Source: Serinus canaria
Lineage: Eukaryota > Chordata > Aves > Passeriformes > Fringillidae
Assembly: GCF_022539315.1 (NCBI RefSeq)
Contig: NC_066326.1
Coordinates: forward strand, 17,624,601 to 17,688,600
Direction of reading: 5' to 3'
Length of the DNA stretch: 64,000 bases
The translations under genes were made by a program, and so were the position numbers. Under the pieces are notes generated by a model, which did no database searches, had not been told where the DNA came from, and saw only the letters and a program-made list of their open reading frames with translations. Below are positions 55,782 to 64,000 of the stretch, piece by piece (the stretch's first letter is position 1; every line of letters begins with the position of its first letter).

Positions 55782-58446
55782 TTGCCTGCAGCCCTGGGTT
55801 TCTGGCTGAGCCTGGGACCATCTCTGGGGCTGTTCTTGCCTCCAGTGGCTGCTCTGGGCAGGGCTCTGGCTGCTGCTGCTCTTTTTTTCCCATTCCTTAG
55901 GGAGCAGAGAGCCCATGGGATGCCCTGGCTCTGCTCTTCTGGAGTTCCTTTGAAATGACCAGTTAGACCTCAGAAATTCTTAATTCCTACAGCTCATTTT
56001 CCTTTGTAAATCTTGAGCTTTGTACTATTTTACAGCCTCTGCATTTTTAATTCAGTCAGCACTGCAGAAACACAACAGTGTTACATTTTTTGCCTTTTTT
56101 TTTTCTAAAGGAGATTTACATGTCCTGATTTGGGAAGTTTGTAATTATCCAAATGTGTTTCCATTCCAATTTGCTGTTTTCTCTCTTTATGCAGCTGCAT
56201 TCGGATTCTTCCCAATTTGCCATCTCAGATTGTCACTACTCCAGTTCCATTTATGCATGCAAAGATTACACTTTTTTGGTTTTAATTTAAAAATCCCAAG
56301 AAAACAACTAAAAAGCAAACCTGCAAACTCATTCTTGTGAGGGCAAGAGTAAGAGGAGGGAAAAAATTCCATGGTTTAAAAGGGTCAGAGAGGAAAAATA
56401 AGAAAATGCATCAAGGGAAGGCTCCTGGTACGCATTTTTCTTGTCTGAAATATTATGTATTGCCTCAGCTGGAGAAAGGAAATAGTCAAGCCAGAGCAAT
56501 AGCATGATCTCCAACTCCTCCTGGAAGGGAGGGAGCCCCAGCCTTCCATCTGTGACTTCTGTGGCATCAGGAGGGGTGCAGAACAAATCCTTGCTGGCAT
56601 CAGACATGGGAACTGATTGGGAAACTGGCAGCATTCTTCCTCCCTGGAAGTTTGAGTTCTGTCAGGCTGTCCAGGGAAAGGGACTTCTGACACCAAGGTG
56701 AAGAGGCAGAGGTGCCTTTCATTGCTGAGCATCTGCAGAGCAGAGAGCTGGCAGGACTGCCCTCCCTCCATCCTGCAGCCAGGCCAGCCATCCTCCCACC
56801 TGGGACTGAGCAAGGAGCAAATCCTGCTCCATTTTCATCCAGAACGTTGGTTTGTTAAAGCCCAGCACTGCTCTGCCTTGTGTTTCCTCTTAATAATGTC
56901 GTGTAGCATCTCTCTGGACCAAAACACCAAACATGCCCCAGCTCTGGAGCGTTCCTGAAGGTCTCCCATGCACACATGGGGGTTGTTCAGGCATTATTCA
57001 GGCAGAAATGGAAGAAGAAAGAGCCATCAAAGCAGATGTGCTTGCTGGCCAACAAATCACAGCTGCATCCAGATTCTGGAGGGGACAGAGCAATGATGGC
57101 TTCATCCTTTGCCTGCATCTGATCAGAACCTGCTCAGCTCAGTGGAATAGAGAGCCCTGGAGATGATGTGCTTTGATAATCCCAGCAGCTCTCCACGAGT
57201 GCTGGCTCTGCCTCAGGGTCCATGCAGGCAGTTGGAGCTCTCTGCTGCAGTGCATTTGAATATGTAAGATGAGATTTCCTTGAAATAAGCAGAATTTTTA
57301 CTACGCTTAAGATGAAGCAAAATATGCAAGGGCTGATTTCTTGTCAGCGTTTCAATCAGTGGTGCATATTTTAGTGAAGGGAAGGAATCTCCATCTTCAG
57401 CTTTACTTTTCTTGTGGATTTTTTGCTGCCAAAGCTATAAATGGAGAAAAGTTCAGTAGAACTAGAGTGATATAAAAAGAGAACTCCACAGCTCTGTACA
57501 AAAGTCTTTCATTGAAGCCTTACATTCTACCTGGTTTTAGGGACTCAGCTTTACCCAGCTGAGCTCAGTGTGTTATGGAATATCTAAAATTTCAAAGTTC
57601 CACTTCCAAGCAGGGATAGAAACAGAAATATATAAATTCATAAATAATTATCAAATTTTCTGCCAACAGCAGGAGAAACTTACCATAGAGTTTGTCATAT
57701 CTTAAACTTAACGCAGTGAGGCAATGCTTTAAAATCCCATATGCCTGTGAAATTGGTGCTCTGTGACATTCTGCATTGCTTTGTCTCTAAAAGAAGGACC
57801 ATGAAATTTTGGCAGCGGCTGAACTGGGTGTTTAACTCAAAAGGTTAGAGATTTTTAATCCTTTTGTTTTATTTCTAGTGCAGCTAATTTGCCTTTTTGC
57901 AAGTATCCTAGCAACCTTTTTTTCCCCTCCCCTTTCTCCAGCACTGTAAAGGTTAGGTAAGGATTCTGGAGAGATTGGCCTAAAATATAAAACAAACTGA
58001 CAGAAGAACATTTCTTAAAGGCACAATTTTCTATAGTACCATTCTGACAATTCCGACAGATTTTAAGGGAAGGGGGACAAGAAGCAGAGGAACAATCCTG
58101 GAAGAACTTCCAACAGTTTGGAACTCTGTGAAATATTAAACTGAAGAAGGGTTTATGCTTCACAAAGGGAACTTGGGATCACTCTCTGTGGAGACTCAGG
58201 GACAAATCCTTGAGAATAATATTTGGTGAGGTGCAAACTTGAAGCAAACAAAAGTTGTTGAAGCCTATTGAAACCCAGAGTTTGTTCTGCTGCAGTCAAA
58301 ATATTTCCAGCCAGAATTAGGAACTATCAAAGTTCTCCTGGATGAGATTTATATCAATAACACAACACGGGGATGGTGTGAACAGAAACCATTTCCTGCT
58401 CACTGCAGGGCCATCCCCAGGAGCTGTCAGACATGCCCAGAGTTTG
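55782..58446. other. Intergenic, no gene seen
   Basis: Unique sequence with a GC-richer start. No exon-like conserved coding stretch, RNA gene or transposon end was recognised. Confidence 0.65.
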
Positions 58447-58853
58447 TCACCATGATATTTTCTGAAAAACCCTCTTTGCCCAGGATTTTCTCCTGGGAAG
58501 CCTCAGAGAGGAATGAAACCAACAATGATCTGATTGCTGCTCCTGTGTTTGCTGCTCTGGAATGTGGCCTGGCCATTGATTACCAACAGGGGAATGTTTG
58601 ATTGGTTCCAGGTGAATTCTTTTTGATTAATGGCCAATCCCAGTCCAGCTGTGTTGGACTCTCTGAGTCAGTCATGAGTTTTTGTTATCATTCTTCTTGT
58701 TGAGCTTTCTGATGTCTCCTTTCTCTTTCTTTAGTATAGTTTTAGTATAACATTCTTTAATATAATAGAATAAAATAATAAATCAGCCTTCTGAGAACAT
58801 GGAGTCAAATTCTCATCTCTCACCTCATCCTGGGGACCCTCACAAACACCACA
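58447..58853 (+). mobile_element. Solo LTR of a class-II-like endogenous retrovirus
   Basis: 407 bp from TGTCACCATG to CACCACA (TGT...ACA termini), flanked by an exact 6-bp direct repeat AGAGTT (58441-58446 and 58854-58859). Two AATAAA signals (58769 and 58777) lie about 75-80 bp from the right end, as expected for a short U5. A 6-bp duplication is usual for alpha/beta-type (ERVK) elements. There is no internal viral sequence, so it arose by recombination between two LTRs. Intact termini and duplication suggest a fairly young insertion. Confidence 0.93.
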
Positions 58854-60292
58854 AGAGTTAACTCCAGTCTGGTGTAAAATGTTCTGGATGTGTTTGGGTT
58901 ACCTACTGCAGCTCCATACCTGCTCCTGCCCTGCTGGAAGGTTCCATCCATGCAGCATTTCCTGACTGGCAGGCTATATTTAGCCATGTATGAAATTTTA
59001 ACTACTTCAGTCAAAATCTGGTAGGTCTTGGGTAGGACCACAAGGGATCAAGGCTGAATAGCAGAGTGCAAGTGCTGGAAGCTGTGCAGTGATGTTGATT
59101 ATACAACTACAGGGCCCCTGGGTTTTTCTTTTTAAGGTGGGATGTAGTTTGGGATTTTAGAATTTATTTTATTTATTTATTTATTTATTTTGATATCTTG
59201 TTGAGCTAAAAAACCTGTGCATGTCCAATATCAGCTCTTCCAAATGTTTATGCTTTTGGTTTGTTTATTTTAAAGTCTTTCAGTCTTCTATTCTAAGCAT
59301 CATTCTGTTCCTGTACCTCCAAAAAAGTAGCAAATATCGACTTTGAAATAATCACAAAGATGTAATTTTTCAAATAAAAAGGGGGTGGAATTAATAATCA
59401 GCAGTTTTAAGCGTTATCAAATGAAATAAAACTGTTTCACAGTTAATATAATTGCTTTAAAGGGCTTTTATTTTTAAAAAATGAAGATTCCTCTATGCTT
59501 TCCAGCCTGCATAGCAACAACAAAGAGCCTGCACAACCCCCAAGTCTTTACTCACAATAAAAAAATTAATTGTTCAGTGCTTTACACAAAACCTTAGAGC
59601 TTCCTGAACCTACGTGCTCTCAAACAGGTTCCACCTCATCCGGCCAGCTCCAAGAGGTTGGACTGCTTGGAACGGCTTTTTTTGGGGAAAAAAAAAGTCA
59701 TTTATGGAAACAAGCCACCAGAGGGAGCCTGTTCCTGAGCTGGTACAGAAGTGCTTCTCTAGGAACTTCAAACCCAAACCAACCAAAAAAACCCCAAACC
59801 AACAAACAAAACCCCCAAACTAAACAGAAAAAAGCCCTCGAGCCAAACCAGTTTTGCTCTCAGCTCAATGGATTTGTTAAATATGCTTCCCACGCTGACT
59901 GCACACCTCTGCTACAAACTGAGAACTTCAGCAGCAGCCAGTTTCAGTTTTGGGTGGTAAAAAGTTGAATAACTGTCCCTTTCCTACTCCCAGTTTAGAT
60001 TTCTGCCTTTCTCAGCTGGTGAAACAATTGCCACCATCAGGAACGAGCCCCACTGCCCTGTTCCTCCCCAGGTCTCTATCCCATGTTTCCTGGATGCTCT
60101 GGACTTTCTGCTTTCCTGGAACAGGGCTGGTCATGGTCTGTTCCTCAACCAGCAGCCTGGAAATGGTATGGAAGACCAGCTAGGAGCAGCCAGGGCCAGA
60201 AGGGGTTTGGGAAACCTCCCTTCCATGTTTTTCAAGGCATTTTTTGGATAAAGAGCAGTGTTCAGGAATGCCTCGATACAGCCAGGCCAGGG
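58854..60292. other. Intergenic, no gene seen
   Basis: Contains an (ATTT)n run at 59162-59191 and a run of 'aaacc' words near 59770-59820. No gene supported. Confidence 0.65.
59162..59191 (+). repeat. (TTTA)n microsatellite
   Basis: About seven 'ttta' units form a short simple repeat. Confidence 0.9.
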
Positions 60293-60383
60293 TTATATTT
60301 ATATATTTATATATTTATATATTTATATATTTATATATTTATATATTTGTATATTTATATATTTATATATTTATATATTTATT
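60293..60383 (+). repeat. (TTTATATA)n microsatellite
   Basis: About eleven 8-bp units 'ttatatat' with a single G variant. It creates the YLYIYIF-type open frames on the plus strand. Confidence 0.95.
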
Positions 60384-63300
60384 GGGTTTATATTTAATGG
60401 CAACAGGTTACATTTCTATATTTAATACACAGGTTATATTTAGTAAAGATTACAGGAAAAAAATGTTGCACTGAGAGGTTTTTTTAAAGGGCTTGTTCCA
60501 TCCATGATCCATCGTTTGTGTGTCCTAGAGCTCAAAACTCCTTTGCTGCAAAGCTGGTAAATTCTGATAACATGGAGGGATACATCAAATATAAGAGACT
60601 ACCAGAGTCACACCTTTACATTGGAGCTTCAGAAAAATTACCCCCCAGCCCCAGCAAGCCTTCATCATTTCCTGAGGTTAATTGGTGTAATTGCAATCAG
60701 ACACCTGAAAATGGAGCACCAAAGGGAACCGTCGGGGGGAGCACAGGGACAGCTCCTTGTTATCCTTCATCCACAACACCTGTGCTTAAAACCCAACGTG
60801 AGGAGGAGATAAAAGCTGAGGTTGGGGGTTGTGTCTCTCTTTTCTCGGGCTCGCATAGCCCCAGGGAGCAGCTCCCACCCAGCTGTGCCCAGGGAAGTGT
60901 TGCTAGGGCCCCCCTGAGGTGAGAAGGACTTCGGGAGCCAAGAGAAAACTTTACCAGAAATACCTGTACCTGTGGAGTGAGAACAAGGAAAACCTTTGCT
61001 TCCCAACACCACTCCCAGGAAATGGGGCAGGGATTTGAGACTGGGGAAGCATTGCCACAATAGGAGGAGTCTCCTCTCATTCCCAGAGACCTGAGGTGAG
61101 GATTTTCCAGGCAAACTTTCAGCATAATCCCACTTTCCCTTTCTGTTCTTTAAACCAACTACCTGGACAATGTTTTCCAAAAGCCCCTGTCAGTTCACAT
61201 TTGTCAAGCAGCTCCTCAGGCACCTTTATTTTCATCAGTAAAAACCTTTATGAGTTGTGTAAGGAAACTCCTTCCTAACCCTGCTGCAAAAAGACAAATG
61301 TGGATGCCTGGCATGAGTTTGGATTTCATACATGTTCCTGTGTGAGCATATGTCCTGCCCCGTTTCCTGGATAGATTTGGCTGCACTGTGGAGATTAAAG
61401 TAAAACTGAGATGAGTCAAATTAGGTCACCTTGGTTGAAGGGGGAGGACTGAATTCCATGGTGGTAACTTTGGGAATTTTAATTGATATTCTGTGTCTAG
61501 TTTCACCCCATAAAGGGAAGAATGGGTGATATACTTAATTACCAGCACTTACTGCTGCACAAAAGCTTTTGCCTGTGTTTCCTTGTCTATGAGCCATCCC
61601 CAAATTCTGATTATAGTCATTATGTAATTCATCCAAACCAAACAGGGATCCTGGTCTGACTAGAGAAACAATGGGACTCCCCTCTCCTGCCCCAGAACTG
61701 AAAATGCTGAATCTCCCAGGCTGGTACCCCATGACAAACATCAAAGGGAAGGTGGGGATTACTCTGGGTGTTTTATGTTTCTACAGTTCAGGTAAAATCG
61801 GCCTTTTCTAGGAAGACCCACTGAGGTTCCACTGCACGTGCAAATGAGGCAGATGAGCCCTTCCATTTTCATAGCAGTTTGAAATAATGCTGGAACTTCT
61901 CACTCAATTCAGCACGTGGTTTTCTAAGCGTGGTTGCTGCCATCCTACTGCTGCCATAAATGATGGTGAGGACTGCCAAGGGCTGCCTGTCTTTCTGTGA
62001 GCCAGAGATCTTTTGTTCTCCACCACAATTTTAGAATTGGAGAGACTCTGATCACTCAGTTATGCACAGGACCTCTGACAAGCAGTTTGGCCTTCATTTC
62101 TGAGTTATAAATGAGGAGATAACCCTGTCCAGCAAGGCTTCCTGAGGTCATTAACTGAGATTTAAGTATCATAGCCACTTCACAAAAAACACAGGGATTT
62201 GGAAATGTAGTGGTTTGATAGTTGATTGTTCCCTTTGGATTATTTTTAACGCTGTGCTGGCTGAGCAAGTGGCCTGGAGGCAGAGGTGAGCAGAGGAAGG
62301 ATTTCTGTAGCACACAGAGCAGACCTCCCTAATTTGGAGGGCAGTCAGAAAAGGAATTTTTGTTGAACATCCTGCCTGTTACTCTCTGGTAGCTCTCAGA
62401 ATGGAGTAGTACTGCCCTGGTCTGTAGCTTGGCTTCTTAAATGGGGCTGCAGCTTACCTTCCTGCTTCTACTGCCTCGTTAACACCTCGTTGGTTTCTCT
62501 GCTTTGCTTCCAGGGGCAAATATTTCATCTGTTTGAAGGGGATTGATGCTGAAATGGGGGAAACAGCAGCAAACCCTTTGGTCTGCTAATCCTCACCATC
62601 TCAGCTCCCGCCCTCTGGAGACTTGCTCCTCTCTCATCCTGCAGCACTGCCTGTGCTTGTGTGATTGGCAGGAGTCAATCACTGCCCCCGTGGTTTTAAA
62701 CCAATTTACTGCACTCAAACTCTGGGGTATGAAAGCTAAACCAGTATGTTTTTATAAGTGTCTTGAAAACAAATGGAAGAGTAAATGCCAGAATGTAATA
62801 GAGCTGCATCCTTTTTGAGTTTGGAAAGCTCTATTGCATAGCTCATTCATAGGGAATGCACTTTATAATGCTGCATGACTGAAAAATGTAGACTATATCA
62901 TTCACAACTAAATTCACTATATAAAAACTGTAATTCTGGTTAAATGTGAGTATGTGGCCAAAATTTGTTAGTGTAGTTTTGTGGAGTGGAGGATACAGAG
63001 GTAACCTGTAATCTTGTGCTTCATTCTCATAATTGTACTGAAGATAATTGAATTTCAAGGCTCAAGAACTCTCAGCTGTGATCTGGAATGGTACTGTGCC
63101 TCTACCCCTGTACTAATCCTTTTTATGTGGTTATAGCAGTTAATGTAATGTTTGGTGTGAATCATTTCTTCACAAATTCACACCACCACCTCTATCAGGA
63201 TCATTTCCATAAAGAGGCAATTCCAGAACATCTCATCTAAGACTACCAGTATCGTGGACAGAGCAGACAATCAACCAATTTCTCTTCACATTCATTAGTG

Positions 63301-63690
63301 CTGAGATTAATTAATTACCTATTGTCAAATAGCAACATTTTATACTAAATTAGACTTCCTTTCATCTTGCCATGAAGGATATGGCTTTGATACTCTTCCA
63401 GTTTGCATTTTAGAGTAGCTGGATGGATGCTCGTAGGGTCTCCCACCCTCTGGCACAGCTGAGCTTGTGCTGGGAGAGAGATTTCCCCAAAACCCAGCGT
63501 GTGTCTGGAGCTCCCTCCATCCCGGGAGCTTCCCATGGAAGGGAAAGGCTTTGCTCATAACAGGACTGACACCTGAACCAAAAATCCCAAGGATGGGGGA
63601 GAGAGAGATGGCTTAGCAAAGGTCCCAGAGGAGAACTGTGAGTACAATCAATGCTTTGGATTGGGTTTGAGGTGCAAATATTTTTTTCTT
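60384..63690. other. Intergenic, no gene seen
   Basis: Unique sequence. A 134-codon frame at 60518-60922 and the overlapping minus-strand frames show no recognisable domain and no clear splice context. Confidence 0.6.
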
Positions 63691-64000
63691 GAGGCTCTGG
63701 CTGTGTGTCCTGGCAGCCGGGGGGGCATCAATGTCCTGAGGGCACCAGGCCCAGCATGGCCGGCTGGACCAGGGAGAGCACTGTCCTGCTCTAGTCTAAG
63801 TTAATTTTCTGACCCCCCATGTCTCATTGGGGCAGCCTCACCTTGAGTACTGTGTGACGTTTTGGGTGCCAAAATGTAAAAATAATATTAAGTTATGAGA
63901 GAGTGTCCAAAGGAAGGGACGCAAAGATGGCGGAGGGCCGTGAGGGGAAGCTGTGTGATCTGCGCCCCAGGGCACCCGGGCTGTTCATCTGGTGGGGACA
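63691..64000 (+). mobile_element. CR1 LINE fragment running off the window
   Basis: Matches the end of the CR1 reverse-transcriptase region and the 3' part: 'ggggcagcctcaccttgagt' then 'actgtgtgacgttttgggtg', then 'agagtgtccaaaggaaggga'. It is in sense orientation; diverged and with frame breaks. It continues beyond the right edge, so its 3' end is not visible. Confidence 0.87.

Noticed and set aside
54515..55809. 301- and 337-codon plus-strand frames (MVYSGI/FHGLFWD repeats)
   Set aside because: Frame products of the 35-bp minisatellite; all three plus frames encode the same peptides in rotation.
60518..60922. 134-codon plus-strand frame
   Set aside because: No recognised domain, no splice or promoter context, and overlapping minus-strand frames are open too.

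Overview
The window is vertebrate nuclear DNA, almost certainly from a bird and probably a songbird. CR1 LINE fragments lie at both ends and in the middle, there are several short LTRs of bird endogenous-retrovirus type, and a split vertebrate gene has GT-AG introns. Calling it a songbird is inference from the LTR types; calling it a bird is well supported by the CR1 copies. Nothing bacterial is present.

Left part (1 to about 27,590, plus strand): the 3' end of ATP2B2, the plasma-membrane calcium pump PMCA2. Five coding exons are visible: 2274-2485, 3716-3823, 7484-7666, an alternative exon at 13813-13984, and the last coding exon at 24354-24665. They encode the last transmembrane helices, the calmodulin-binding region and the regulatory tail. 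The alternative exon is exactly 172 nt, the size of the known splice-site-C exon of this gene. Skipping it gives the long b-type tail ending ETSL, a PDZ ligand. Including it shifts the frame and ends the protein with a short HPRREGIP tail. A long AT-rich 3'UTR follows, with a likely poly(A) signal at 27562. Upstream exons lie left of the window.

Right part (about 27.6 to 64 kb): intergenic sequence in which I recognise no protein-coding or RNA gene. It is rich in repeats: a 54-bp higher-order minisatellite (31.47-31.64 kb), an ATGG array of about 510 bp (37.6-38.1 kb), an 18/19-bp VNTR attached to an antisense retroviral LTR (39.0-40.4 kb), a three-copy tandem duplication of a 350-380 bp unit (42.6-43.6 kb), a 1.5-kb 35-bp minisatellite growing from the tail of a CR1 copy (54.3-55.8 kb), and a cleanly bounded solo LTR with a 6-bp target duplication (58447-58853). 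Four other LTRs of two types that share TGATGCC termini lie in mirror order around about 43 kb.

Most long open frames here are artefacts of tandem repeats whose unit contains no stop codon. No new defence-like or enzymatic system was found. The most useful observations are the splice-site-C structure of ATP2B2, the tRNA-Trp-like primer-binding site beside one LTR, the LTR and minisatellite structures, and a perfect 22-bp hairpin at 49.1 kb.
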